This document shows positions 42,767-52,365 of a DNA stretch of 64,000 nucleotides, piece after piece (positions within the stretch are counted from its first letter, which is position 1; every line of letters starts with the position of its first letter). Source of the stretch: Bog-159 sp963843255 (lineage in GTDB: Bacteria; Acidobacteriota; Terriglobia; Bryobacterales; Bryobacteraceae). Made by a program: the position numbers and the translations under genes. The stretch lies in assembly GCA_963843255.1 (NCBI GenBank), contig CAWJJQ010000002.1, positions 372,001 to 436,000 on the forward strand, given 5' to 3'. The notes beneath the pieces are model-generated. The model was not told where the DNA came from and made no database searches. It saw only the letters and a list, made by a program, of their open reading frames with translations.

Positions 42767-44518
42767 ATGGTGTCAAATATGCTAGTGCAAGCGATTATGG
42801 CTCCCGCACTCTTCCTGCAAGCCGCCCCTCCGCGCTTGCTCCACCTCTCGGGTGTGGACCTCGCGATTGTGGTGCTGTACTTCATTGCCGTCGTGTCGAT
42901 AGGCTTCTACCTCAAGAAGTACACAAAGACGGGTGACGATTTCTTCCTGGCCGGCCGTGAAATGACCGCCTGGGTGGCCGGCTTGAGCTTCCTCGCCGCC
43001 AACCTGGGCTCGCTCGAACTGATGGGCTGGGCCGCGTCGGCCTACCAGTACGGTATTCTTGCCGCCCACTGGTATTGGATCGGAGCCATCCCCGCCATGG
43101 TCTTCCTCGGGGTGGTGATGATCCCGTTCTACTACATCTCGAAAACCCACTCCGTCCCCGGGTATCTCAAGCTGCGATACGGCGAGCCGGCCCGTGCGCT
43201 CTCGGCCATCTCGTTCGGCTTTATGACGGTGTTGATGAGCGGCATCAATATGTATTCTATGGCCTTGGTGCTGAAGGTCGTGCTCGGCTGGGATATCCAC
43301 CTTAGCATCTGGGTCTCGTCGGTGACGGTGGCGCTGTACGTGGTGCTGGGCGGGTTGCTCTCGGCCATATTTAATGAGGTGCTGCAGTTCGTGTTGATCT
43401 GGCTAGGCGCGCTGCTGATCTCGATCATCGGGCTGATTGAAGCCGGCGGATGGAACGGCATGGTGGCGCGCATTCACCACAATTTCCCGAGCCAGGACTT
43501 TACCCACATGTGGCGCACCATGGGCTCGTTCACCGATAATCCCATGGGCATCCACTGGATCGGGATCGTTTTCGGGCTGGCCTGCTTCATCTCCATGGGC
43601 TACTGGACTACGGACTTCCTGGTGGTACAGCGCGTCATCTCCGCCAAGGACCTGCGCGCGGCGAAAATGGCGCCCCTGATCGGCGCGGCCTTTAAGATGT
43701 GCGTGCCGTTCATCGTGATCCTCCCCGGACTGCTGGGCCTGGCGCTGCTGGATTCGCCCGGCCATCATTTCCTGCTTCCGGAAGCCGACGCGCTCGCCAC
43801 CGGTGGCCACAGCTACAACGAAGTGCTGCCCATCATGCTGGCGCGCTACTGCGGACCGGGCCTGATGGGTCTGGGCATCACCGCCCTAATCGCCGGCTTC
43901 ATGTCCGGAATGGCCGGCAACGTCAGCGCCTTCGCCACCGTGTGGACCTACGACATCTATCGCGCCATGTTCCGCAAGGAAGCGACCGATGCGCATTACG
44001 TGAGCGTGGGCCGGTGGTGCACGATCCTGGGCGTGCTGGTCAGCATCGGCACCGCCTACATGGTGATGCAGTTCAAGAGCATCATGGATTATGTGCAGGC
44101 GCTGTTCAGTTTTTTCATCGCGCCGTTGTTCGGCACGGTGTTGCTGGGCATGTTGTGGAAGCGCGCCACTCCCCAGGCCGGATTCTGGGGCCTGCTGGCC
44201 GGCACGGGCTCCTCGATTAGCATGTGGGCGTGGGTGAAGATCGATCCCGCCGCGCTGCGCTACATTGCTTTGTCTCCGGCTGCCAAAGATATGGCCGAGA
44301 ACATGTTCCGCGCTCTATGGTCGGGCCTGATCTGCATTGCCGTCACCGTGATCGTCAGCCTGTTTACCGAGCCCAAACCTGAAAAGGAACTGGTGGGGCT
44401 GGTTTACGGCTGCACCGAAATCCCATCGGAAGGCCATCTGCCGTTGTGGAAGCGGCCCGTTTTCTGGGCCGGCGTGATCATGGCAGTATTTATCGTGCTA
44501 CAGATTATTTTCTGGTAA
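42767..44518 (+). CDS. Sodium:solute symporter (SSS family, SGLT-like)
   Basis: A 583-aa polytopic membrane protein with about 13-14 hydrophobic helices. SSS features include DFFLAGREMTAWVAGLSFLA, the first-helix region LAIVVLYFIAVVSIGFYLKK and GFMSGMAGNVSAFATVWTYD. Members of this group import sugars or related solutes with Na+. A short N-terminal stretch before the first helix contains alternative starts. A LacI-type site lies about 190 nt upstream. It precedes a small membrane protein by 9 nt and GH95 by about 360 nt, so it probably imports a hydrolysis product such as fucose or another monosaccharide. The substrate is inferred. Confidence 0.92.
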   Translation: MVSNMLVQAIMAPALFLQAAPPRLLHLSGVDLAIVVLYFIAVVSIGFYLKKYTKTGDDFFLAGREMTAWVAGLSFLAANLGSLELMGWAASAYQYGILAAHWYWIGAIPAMVFLGVVMIPFYYISKTHSVPGYLKLRYGEPARALSAISFGFMTVLMSGINMYSMALVLKVVLGWDIHLSIWVSSVTVALYVVLGGLLSAIFNEVLQFVLIWLGALLISIIGLIEAGGWNGMVARIHHNFPSQDFTHMWRTMGSFTDNPMGIHWIGIVFGLACFISMGYWTTDFLVVQRVISAKDLRAAKMAPLIGAAFKMCVPFIVILPGLLGLALLDSPGHHFLLPEADALATGGHSYNEVLPIMLARYCGPGLMGLGITALIAGFMSGMAGNVSAFATVWTYDIYRAMFRKEATDAHYVSVGRWCTILGVLVSIGTAYMVMQFKSIMDYVQALFSFFIAPLFGTVLLGMLWKRATPQAGFWGLLAGTGSSISMWAWVKIDPAALRYIALSPAAKDMAENMFRALWSGLICIAVTVIVSLFTEPKPEKELVGLVYGCTEIPSEGHLPLWKRPVFWAGVIMAVFIVLQIIFW

Positions 44519-44527
44519 GGAGTCGCG

Positions 44528-44746
44528 ATGCACAGACCCGGCATGCTGTCCATTTGGTTTTTCATTGGCGTTCTTCTGCTGGTTTATGGAATCCTGATTC
44601 TGGGGTCCGGTCTTTATGAACTGGGAAATCCGCCGGAACATCCGGTGGTGCTGGCGAATCTGCACGCCGGCATCTGGTGGGGGGCCTTGCTCACGGTGCT
44701 CGGCCTGATCTACACGCTGAAGTTCAAGCCCGGAAGGGGTAAATAA
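44528..44746 (+). CDS. Small two-helix membrane protein next to the symporter
   Basis: A 72-aa protein with GGAG before the ATG at 44528. Two hydrophobic helices (about 7-26 and 47-63) flank NPPEHPVVLANLHAGIWWGA. Its tight coupling (9-nt gap) to the SSS gene suggests an accessory subunit. No function is known. Confidence 0.75.
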   Translation: MHRPGMLSIWFFIGVLLLVYGILILGSGLYELGNPPEHPVVLANLHAGIWWGALLTVLGLIYTLKFKPGRGK

Positions 44747-44877
44747 GTCAGCTATCGTTGATCAGCACTACATAGTTGGCCCCAAGTTGCCAGATTGTTG
44801 AACGTCCACGTGATAACCGAATGCCGCCGGCCTCGCTCCTAAAATCTGCTAGACAATCAGATCTGAGACACAATACG

Positions 44878-47385
44878 ATGATCCGAATCTCGAGAGTTGC
44901 AGCACTTGTTGCCGTTTCCATACTTATGGGATCAACCAGCGTGGGTGCCCAGTCGCCCACCGTGAAGAACCGCGAGATCCTCTGGTACAAGTCTCCAGCA
45001 CCGATCTGGGATCATGCCCTCCCTGTCGGAAACGGCCGTCTCGGCGCAATGGTATTTGGCGGCGCCAACTCGGGCACGAACAACGGAGACTTGCAGGCGT
45101 CTCCTCAGAATGCTCCCTTGATAGACGGGTCGCAGACGTCCGGAGCCGACGAGCACCTGCAGTTGAACGAGTCTTCGCTGTGGCAGGGCAGCCGCGCAAA
45201 CCGCCTGAATTCACGGGCGCACGAAGCCTTCCCGCAGATACGCAGGCTGCTGCTGGAATCCAAGGGGCTCGATGGCAGCAAGATTTCCGCCGCGGAGAAG
45301 CTCGCGCAGCAGGATATGATCGGCATCCCTCCGGGCATGCCCGGCTACAGCACACTGGGCGACCTCTACCTGCGCTCCTCGAAAAGCGGCGCAATTACGG
45401 ATTACCGCCGCCAGCTTGCCTTGGACACAGGCGTCGTTCGCGTCACCTATACGATGAACGGCGTCCACTATACGCGAGAAGCCTTCGCCTCGCTGCCGGA
45501 CGAGGTGATCGTGATCAGGCTCACAGCGGATAAAAAGGGCGCCATCGGCTTCCACGCAAGCATGAATCGTCCAGCGGACTTCCAGGTCCGCGCCAGCGGA
45601 CAAAATACGCTGGTATTGCGCGAAGGATCCGATCACCATGACCAGATCCGGTTTGCGGGCGAAGCGCTGGTTCTTCCAAAGGGCGGCCGAATCGATGCCA
45701 AAGGCGCGGAAATAGTCGTTACCGATGCGGATTCGGCGTCTCTACTGATCGCCGCGGCCACGGATTTCAAGGGCGGCCCATTTGCGGGAGGCGATCCGGA
45801 GACACAGTGCGAACGTGTGCTGGCTCGGGCCAGGGCGCGCAGCGTGGATGCGATCCTCGCCCGGCAGGAAGCTGTCTACCAGCCGATGTACCGGCGCATG
45901 ACTCTACACCTGGGAGCCGCGCCGGAGGCAAACGAAGCGCTGCCCACCGATGAGAGAGTGAAGCGCGTCAGCGATGGCGCCGACGATCTCGGCTTACAGG
46001 AGCTGTATTTTCAATTTGCCCGCTACCTGTTGATGAGCTCGTCACGTTCCACAGGATTGCCGGCAAACCTGCAGGGCATCTGGGCTGCCGGCATCAACAA
46101 TCCTTGGGGATCGAAGTACACCATCAACATCAATACGGAAATGAACTACTGGCTGGCTGAACCGGCGGGGCTCGGCGAGACGATCTTGCCTTTGATCAAT
46201 CTGATCGATATGGTCCGTACACCCGCAAGCGGCACCGGCGCCCAGGTTGCGAAGGACTACTACGGCGCGCGCGGATTTGTGATTCATCACAACACCGACA
46301 TTTGGGGAGATGCCGACCCGATCGACGGTTATCAATGGGGTATTTGGCCCATGGGTGGAGCATGGCTATCACTCCAGGGGTGGGATCACTACGCATTCAC
46401 GCTGGATAAAGAATTCTTGCGCAATCGTGCATGGCCCATTCTGCACGATGCTTCTCTGTTCTTCCTTGATTACCTCGTGGACGATGGCTCAGGGCATCTG
46501 GTGACCGGCCCTTCGATCTCCCCGGAGAACCGCTATCGTCTCCCCGGTGGAAGCGACCATTCATTGACCATGGGCCCTACCATGGATATCGAAATCGTGC
46601 GCGAGTTGTTCACTCGCACGCTCGATGCCGGGCGCATTCTCGGAGAAGATGCCGCCTTCCTCAAGCAGGTAGAAGAGGCGCGCAGTAAGTTGCCTCCCTT
46701 TACAATCGGCAAACTCGGTCAGCTGCAGGAATGGCAGCGAGACTATGACGAGCCTGAGCCTGGACATCGCCACATATCGCATCTTTGGGCGCTTTTCCCG
46801 GGCACGCAAATCTCTTTGGAACAAACGCCAGAGCTTGCCGGGGCCGCACGCATTTCTCTTGAGCGACGACTTGTTCATGGCGGCGGTCAGACAGGTTGGT
46901 CTCGTGCGTGGGTGGTGAACTATTGGGATCATCTGCGCGATAGCAAACAGGCGTATGCGAGCCTGCAGGTGATGTTCCGTCAGTCCACGTTTCCGAACTT
47001 GATGGATACCCATCCACCGGGCGTATTTCAGATCGACGGAAATCTCGGAGCGGCGAATGGAATGCTGGAAGCTCTAATACAGTCACGTTGGAAGGCCGAC
47101 GCTACCGAGATCGAACTCCTTCCCGCCCTTCCGGAACAATGGGCGGAAGGCTCCATCTTGGGAGTTCACGTTCGCGGAGGCGCGATTGTAGATATGCACT
47201 GGAGCAGCGGGAAGATCGTCACATTGGAACTCCACGCGGATGCCGATGGTGCGATCCGCGTGATCCCGCCGGTTGGACAATCCGTGGCGGCCCTCCGCAC
47301 CTCGGAAGGGCTATCATTAACTCCGGAACGAAGCGGAATCATGCGCCTGAAGAATGGGGCTTCGTACCTGCTGAGTTTCCGTTGA
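44878..47385 (+). CDS. Exported GH95 family glycoside hydrolase (alpha-L-fucosidase type)
   Basis: The 835-aa protein starts at the ATG at 44878 with a signal peptide (about 1-24, ending TSVGAQS). GH95 landmarks: KSPAPIWDHALPVGNGRLGA and MVFGG, LQLNESSLWQG, the (alpha/alpha)6 barrel from about 350 with NLQGIWAAGINNPWGSKYTI and NINTEMNYW, Glu550 in SISPEN as the general acid, and Asp684 in NYWDHL for base activation. GH95 enzymes are inverting alpha-1,2-L-fucosidases, though some act on alpha-L-galactosides. In this context fucosylated xyloglucan is a reasonable substrate. It follows the symporter and small membrane genes. Confidence 0.93.
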   Translation: MIRISRVAALVAVSILMGSTSVGAQSPTVKNREILWYKSPAPIWDHALPVGNGRLGAMVFGGANSGTNNGDLQASPQNAPLIDGSQTSGADEHLQLNESSLWQGSRANRLNSRAHEAFPQIRRLLLESKGLDGSKISAAEKLAQQDMIGIPPGMPGYSTLGDLYLRSSKSGAITDYRRQLALDTGVVRVTYTMNGVHYTREAFASLPDEVIVIRLTADKKGAIGFHASMNRPADFQVRASGQNTLVLREGSDHHDQIRFAGEALVLPKGGRIDAKGAEIVVTDADSASLLIAAATDFKGGPFAGGDPETQCERVLARARARSVDAILARQEAVYQPMYRRMTLHLGAAPEANEALPTDERVKRVSDGADDLGLQELYFQFARYLLMSSSRSTGLPANLQGIWAAGINNPWGSKYTININTEMNYWLAEPAGLGETILPLINLIDMVRTPASGTGAQVAKDYYGARGFVIHHNTDIWGDADPIDGYQWGIWPMGGAWLSLQGWDHYAFTLDKEFLRNRAWPILHDASLFFLDYLVDDGSGHLVTGPSISPENRYRLPGGSDHSLTMGPTMDIEIVRELFTRTLDAGRILGEDAAFLKQVEEARSKLPPFTIGKLGQLQEWQRDYDEPEPGHRHISHLWALFPGTQISLEQTPELAGAARISLERRLVHGGGQTGWSRAWVVNYWDHLRDSKQAYASLQVMFRQSTFPNLMDTHPPGVFQIDGNLGAANGMLEALIQSRWKADATEIELLPALPEQWAEGSILGVHVRGGAIVDMHWSSGKIVTLELHADADGAIRVIPPVGQSVAALRTSEGLSLTPERSGIMRLKNGASYLLSFR

Positions 47386-47408
47386 ACCAAAGTCCGGATT
47401 CCTGCGCG

Positions 47409-47546
47409 CTAGGCTGCCGCCGGCATGAGTGTGCCCGCGCCGGTGATTTCTTCGTCAAAACACACGGCTACCTTGCCGCATTTTCCCGATGCCATTAAGG
47501 AATACGCCTCGCCTACGTTCTCAAGAGTCAGGGGGTTGGTAGTCGC
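47409..47546 (-). pseudogene. Remnant C-terminus of a zinc-type alcohol dehydrogenase
   Basis: The minus strand reads TNPLTLENVGEAYSLMASGK, then CGKVAVCFDEEITGAG, and a stop at 47409. This looks like the last part of a medium-chain, Tdh-like dehydrogenase (the NxAFxLMxxGKxxKVV ending). Upstream the frame meets the next leftward gene and no catalytic domain is present, so only about 45 codons survive. Confidence 0.5.
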
Positions 47547-47565
47547 TGTCGCCGAACCGCGAGGC

Positions 47566-48711
47566 CTACCAGAAGTACGTGCTCACGATTCTCGGTGGTC
47601 CTGGCGTATCACCGACGATCTTCGTCCATAGCAGCACCTGCAAGTTCTTTTTCGGCCAGTCGCTTGGCGCTCTCGCGGCTAGAACACTCATGAGATTCGG
47701 AGATGTCAGGAATTCCCCTGCGGCGCGGGTGCCATACTGAGTGATTCCACCAGCCGCAATAAGAAGTTCGCCGGTCTTGGAATCAAACACGCGTGACACT
47801 ATGGCGTAGTCCTCGGGTGTGCGTCCGTCCGGCGCAAGGTTGGGCAGTGTGTATATGCGGTTATCGGAGCGATCGCGAATGGTGGGATGCTTGTCAAAGA
47901 CGAATCGCAGTTCGTTCGTGGTCTGCAGCGTCCAGGCATTGTTGAATGCGCCGATCAGGATGGAGGGCTGGTATCGCAGGTCGCCGAAGGTGAGATCGGC
48001 GCCATAACGCATCTGGTAGAGCTTTCCCTTCTTAGAAAAGAGGGAAGTAAGCACGACGCTGGCGTAGGCATCGCCGATACATGTGTACTGGCTGGGAACG
48101 GAGACGAGGTCGCGCGCGGAACTGGTAAGGTCGGGAGACTGGAAAACTGGCGTGGTCGCGTTATGCAGTAGGATGGGTTTCGGGCTGGCCAAGGCCGGCG
48201 CCCAGAATTTGTCCAGCGCGGAAGACGCCGACAGCCGCAGACTTTGGATCAGTAAAGCGCAGGCCACCGCCGCCAAAACTGCCGCGACCACCCAGCGCCA
48301 CCGGAAGCTTCCCAGACTACGCCTTGCAATTGCCGGCGCGGCGGGCTGGGCCGTCTTCCACTGGAAAACCGCCCGGTAGGAACCCGATGGTATGTCGATC
48401 CGAACGAGGCTGTCGGCTCGATCCTGGTAGTACTGCGCCAGCCGTTTCCGCACCTCAGCCGCCCGCGCCCGAACCACGGGGTCGTCGCTGGGTTCGTAAT
48501 CAGGGCGGCGGCCGAAGACCTGGTTCCCGATGACCCGTTCGCGCAGCAGATCGTTTTCTCCGGCGAGGGTGTGCTCAACCATATACCTCAGCAGGCTCTG
48601 GCACTGGTTTGTCGTCCGAAACGGCGCGCTCTGAAGGACGTCGACCAGCGCTTCCCGGATACGGACGGCGTCGGCGTGCGATATGGCTTCGGAACTCGTG
48701 TGCTGGCCCAT
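47566..48711 (-). CDS. Membrane-anchored putative regulator with N-terminal helical domain
   Basis: A protein of about 381 aa from the ATG at 48711 (MGQHTSSEA); the frame stays open to 48852 but the extension looks non-coding. Residues about 10-105 (RIREALVDVLQSAPFRTTNQ, LRYMVEHTLAGENDLLRERV, IGNQVFGRRPDYEPSDDPVV, RARAAEVRKRL) are similar to a domain I associate with Acidobacteria regulators of the winged-helix/TPR type. One membrane helix follows (about 135-158), then an extracytoplasmic domain (about 160-381) of unknown fold. It could be a one-component sensor. It is divergent from the TonB receptor operon at 48913 and lies 200 nt away, so control of that operon is plausible. Confidence 0.7.
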   Translation of the reverse strand: MGQHTSSEAISHADAVRIREALVDVLQSAPFRTTNQCQSLLRYMVEHTLAGENDLLRERVIGNQVFGRRPDYEPSDDPVVRARAAEVRKRLAQYYQDRADSLVRIDIPSGSYRAVFQWKTAQPAAPAIARRSLGSFRWRWVVAAVLAAVACALLIQSLRLSASSALDKFWAPALASPKPILLHNATTPVFQSPDLTSSARDLVSVPSQYTCIGDAYASVVLTSLFSKKGKLYQMRYGADLTFGDLRYQPSILIGAFNNAWTLQTTNELRFVFDKHPTIRDRSDNRIYTLPNLAPDGRTPEDYAIVSRVFDSKTGELLIAAGGITQYGTRAAGEFLTSPNLMSVLAARAPSDWPKKNLQVLLWTKIVGDTPGPPRIVSTYFW

Positions 48712-48912
48712 CTCTGGCTTGCTCTTGACCCCGACCTTATCAGGTACTGTACCTCCCGCATTCAAGCTTTGCAACTCACGGAGACCACTGCTCCGCGGCG
48801 GTGGGGCACAGTAAAGAACCTTGCGAAAGTCCCTGAAAAGAAATAGTGTCACACCGGCGAGAGGTGATGTGCGTTTCTCGTCATAAAGGCTTTAAGAAGA
48901 AAGGGGTCTTCC

Positions 48913-51900
48913 ATGTTGCGCAAGTACTCTTCGCGAGCCGGTCTGGCCTTCGGCATTTGCCTGACAGCCGCGCTCACGACACTCCAGCCTATCGCCGATG
49001 CCCAGACGCAGGCGTTCAGCGCGTCCCTGAGTGGAGACGTCCACGACAGTTCCCAAGCGGCGATCCCGGGCGCCCACGTCATTTTGACGAGCCCCGAAAA
49101 GGGCCTTACCCGAACCTTCACAACCGACGCGGAGGGGCGATACTCATTCGCTCTCCTGCCGCCGGCAACCTACACGCTGACCGTCGAAGCCGGCGGGTTT
49201 TCCTCCTACAAGCAGGCAGGGATCGTCCTGGAGGCGGGCCAGTCCGCAAATCAGGCAGTCACACTGCAAGTGGGAGCGGTACAGACCCAGGTGATGGTGA
49301 CTGGCGAGGGTCCCATCCTGGCCGCCGACAATGCTAACGTTTCCTCAGACCTGACGACGCAGCAGATCGACCAGCTTCCGGTTGACTTCCGCAATGCTTT
49401 TGGTCTTGTGCTGCTGAACTCTTCAGTGAACAACTCCTCGCAGTTCCAGGTAGTCAACGGCGGAGGACAGTCGGGGACCGCCGATCAGGATATCTCGTTC
49501 CTCAACTTCGGGGGCGGCTACTTTGGAACCAGCGCCTACCTGCTCGACGGCCATTGGGACACCGCTGGCGACTGGGGCGGGGTAATCTATGTGCCTTCCA
49601 TGGAGGCGGTTGCGGAGGCCAGGATTCAAACCAACTCCTTCACCGCGGAATACGGCTGGAGCACCGGCAACATGTACAATGTAATCACCAAGTCCGGCTC
49701 CAGCAGCCTTCACGGGGACGCGTTCGAGTTCCTTCGTAATTCCGACCTCGACGCCAACTTTTTCTTCAATAACGCCCACGACATCCCCAGGACGGCGTTC
49801 AAACGCAACCAGTTTGGTATTGCCGGCGGCGGGCCGCTGTACATCCCCGGCATCTACAAGCAGCGCAACAAGACCTTCTTCTTCGCGTATTACGAAGGAC
49901 TGCGCCAAGGGACTCCGGGTCCCCTCACCACCACCATGCCGACCGCGGCCGAGAAGAATGGAGATTTCTCGGCGATTCCTCAAGTGTTGTACAACCCCTT
50001 CTCTACGGTGCAGACCGCCAGCGGATTCTCGCGTACGCCGTTCCCGAACAATAAGATTCCGTCAACCCTGTTCAGCAAGGTTGGGGCCAAACTGCTCTCG
50101 TACTATCCCGACCCGACGAACAGCGCACTGACAAACAACTTCTCAGCCTCAGCCAGCGCTTCGGCTACCTCTAACGAATATGGCATCCGGCTCGATCACA
50201 ACTTCACCGACAACGTGCGAGCCTTCGCCCGCTGGTCGAATAAGGACGAAACTAAGACGGAAGAGGCGCCGTATTATGGCGCAAGCAATCCGGCCGGACC
50301 GGGATCGTTCAACCCCAACAACCGCCTGGATGGCGCCGCCGGTGCAACATGGGTGATCAGTCCGACGACGGTTTTCAGTCTCAATGCCGGCTACAATCAC
50401 TGGTTCGAAGGCAATGTGCTCCAGAGCTACCCGTTCGATATGACCCAACTCGGCCTGCCTGCCTTCATCAACTCAACCTCGAACCAGTTCCCGGTTGTGT
50501 CGGTGAGCGGCTATGCCCCGCTGGGTCCCCAGAACGGAGCGGGCCAAGGCGGTTTCCCGCGCAACGATTTTACGTGGTCGGCCGACTTCAACAAAACCCA
50601 CGGTTCCCATTCCTTCGCGATCGGCTTCATGGAAGTAGTGAGCCAGACCGGCGGCGGTCGTATTTATCCCACGACATTCAACTTCGGTTCGGTCTCCACC
50701 GCGGGACCAAATCCGGAGACTGCCGACCCGAGCGTTAGCGGCAACTCCATCGCCTCGATGTTGCTCGGAGTCGGGACGGGCGGTTCGACCGGCGTCACCG
50801 TGTTGCCGTTTACCTCCAAGCATTATCTGGGCACCCACTTTCAGGACGACTGGAAAGTCACTCGCAAGTTGACACTGAATCTGGGTATCCGCTGGGAATA
50901 CCAATCTGCGCCGACGGAACGCTTCAATCAGCAGAACTATTTCGACTTCAACGCCACCAACCCGATCAGTTCGGCGCTCGGCGCGACGGTCAAAGGCGCG
51001 GTGGTCTACAATGGCGTCGGCGGCGTCGGCCGCGGACTTTACGACCCGACCAAGAGAGACTTTGCTCCGCGGCTCGGCCTCGCCTATCAGGCTTTGGATA
51101 AGATCGTCATCAGAGCCGGATTCGGCCTCTACTACGTGCCTTCCTTTTTTGGACAGGGAGCGGACCAGGGTTATGGGCAAAGCACGCCCTGGGTAACCAC
51201 AACCTCCGACGGTTACACGCCGCTGAACAATCTCGACAATGCGTTTCCCAACGGCGTACTTGCGCAAACCGGCAACAGTCTGGGTGCTATGACCAACGTC
51301 GGCTACAGCACGAGCGGTTCGCAAATCAACCGGCCCGACCCGTACATGGAGCAGTGGATGGTCGGATTCCAGTATGCCCTTACTAAGAACGATCTGATCG
51401 ATGTCAGCTATGTGGGGAGTCATGGCGTCAAACTGGCCCAGGGCGGACTGAACCTTGATCAGTTGCCGACAGCGGACCTTTCGCTCGGAAACGCCCTGCT
51501 CCAGCAGGTCCCCAACCCGTATTACGGCAAGATCGCCAGCAGTGGTTGCGGCCTTTCCAGTCAGACGGTCGCGGCTGGGCAGTTGTTGCTTCCCTATCCG
51601 GAGTTTTGCAGCGTCGGTATAGCGCAGCCGCTGGGCAGCTTTTCACATTACAACGCTCTCGAGTTGACCCTCACTCACCGCTGGAGCTCGGGGCTGAATC
51701 TGCTGGCTTCGTACACATACTCCAGGTTCATCGACAACACCGTTGGAACAACCTCCTGGTTGGGCCAGACGCCCATTCGCGACAACTACAACCTGGCTGC
51801 CGAGAAATCGCTGGACGCCGCGGACACCCCGAACAGCCTGGTTGTAACCTACATCTACGAACTCCCGATCGGAAAAGGCAAGAAGGCTGGGACGAACCTC

Positions 51901-52365
51901 AACCCCGTGGCCAATGCGATTGTTGGCGGTTGGCAGGTGTCGGGAGTCACCACCTTCAAGAGCGGCTTCCCGATCGCTATAACAACCGGCGACAACAACA
52001 CCAATTCGTTCGGCGGTAACCAGAGGCCGGACCTGGTCGGCAACCCAACCCTAGGCAACCCGACCATTCAGAAGTGGTTCAACACCTCAGCGTTCGCGCA
52101 ACCGGCGCCATTCACTTTCGGAAATGCGCCGCGGTACATGGGAAACGTCCGCGCACCGGGTCTGGCGAACTGGGACATCGGACTTCAGAAGTGGTTCTAT
52201 TACCGCGAAATCCTGAAGCTCCAGTTCCGGGCCGAAATGTTCAACGCGTTCAACCGTGTCAACTTCTACACGCCCGATGGCAACCTCACGGATTCGACGT
52301 TTGGAGTAATCTCAGCTACTCTTCCACCGCGAGACATCCAGATGGGGCTGAAGTTGTACTGGTAA
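48913..52365 (+). CDS. TonB-dependent receptor with N-terminal carboxypeptidase-regulatory-like domain
   Basis: A 1150-aa outer-membrane receptor; ATG at 48913 is preceded by AAAGGGG. Signal peptide about 1-30 (ending PIADAQ), a regulatory-like beta domain about 33-115 (FSASLSGDVHDSSQAAIPGA), plug to about 240, then the barrel, ending PPRDIQMGLKLYW with the expected C-terminal aromatic. It is the first gene of a four-gene rightward operon with an exported TPR protein, a GPH transporter and GH31, so it probably imports xyloglucan-type oligosaccharides. The next gene starts immediately after its TAA stop. No SusD gene is present. Confidence 0.93.
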   Translation: MLRKYSSRAGLAFGICLTAALTTLQPIADAQTQAFSASLSGDVHDSSQAAIPGAHVILTSPEKGLTRTFTTDAEGRYSFALLPPATYTLTVEAGGFSSYKQAGIVLEAGQSANQAVTLQVGAVQTQVMVTGEGPILAADNANVSSDLTTQQIDQLPVDFRNAFGLVLLNSSVNNSSQFQVVNGGGQSGTADQDISFLNFGGGYFGTSAYLLDGHWDTAGDWGGVIYVPSMEAVAEARIQTNSFTAEYGWSTGNMYNVITKSGSSSLHGDAFEFLRNSDLDANFFFNNAHDIPRTAFKRNQFGIAGGGPLYIPGIYKQRNKTFFFAYYEGLRQGTPGPLTTTMPTAAEKNGDFSAIPQVLYNPFSTVQTASGFSRTPFPNNKIPSTLFSKVGAKLLSYYPDPTNSALTNNFSASASASATSNEYGIRLDHNFTDNVRAFARWSNKDETKTEEAPYYGASNPAGPGSFNPNNRLDGAAGATWVISPTTVFSLNAGYNHWFEGNVLQSYPFDMTQLGLPAFINSTSNQFPVVSVSGYAPLGPQNGAGQGGFPRNDFTWSADFNKTHGSHSFAIGFMEVVSQTGGGRIYPTTFNFGSVSTAGPNPETADPSVSGNSIASMLLGVGTGGSTGVTVLPFTSKHYLGTHFQDDWKVTRKLTLNLGIRWEYQSAPTERFNQQNYFDFNATNPISSALGATVKGAVVYNGVGGVGRGLYDPTKRDFAPRLGLAYQALDKIVIRAGFGLYYVPSFFGQGADQGYGQSTPWVTTTSDGYTPLNNLDNAFPNGVLAQTGNSLGAMTNVGYSTSGSQINRPDPYMEQWMVGFQYALTKNDLIDVSYVGSHGVKLAQGGLNLDQLPTADLSLGNALLQQVPNPYYGKIASSGCGLSSQTVAAGQLLLPYPEFCSVGIAQPLGSFSHYNALELTLTHRWSSGLNLLASYTYSRFIDNTVGTTSWLGQTPIRDNYNLAAEKSLDAADTPNSLVVTYIYELPIGKGKKAGTNLNPVANAIVGGWQVSGVTTFKSGFPIAITTGDNNTNSFGGNQRPDLVGNPTLGNPTIQKWFNTSAFAQPAPFTFGNAPRYMGNVRAPGLANWDIGLQKWFYYREILKLQFRAEMFNAFNRVNFYTPDGNLTDSTFGVISATLPPRDIQMGLKLYW

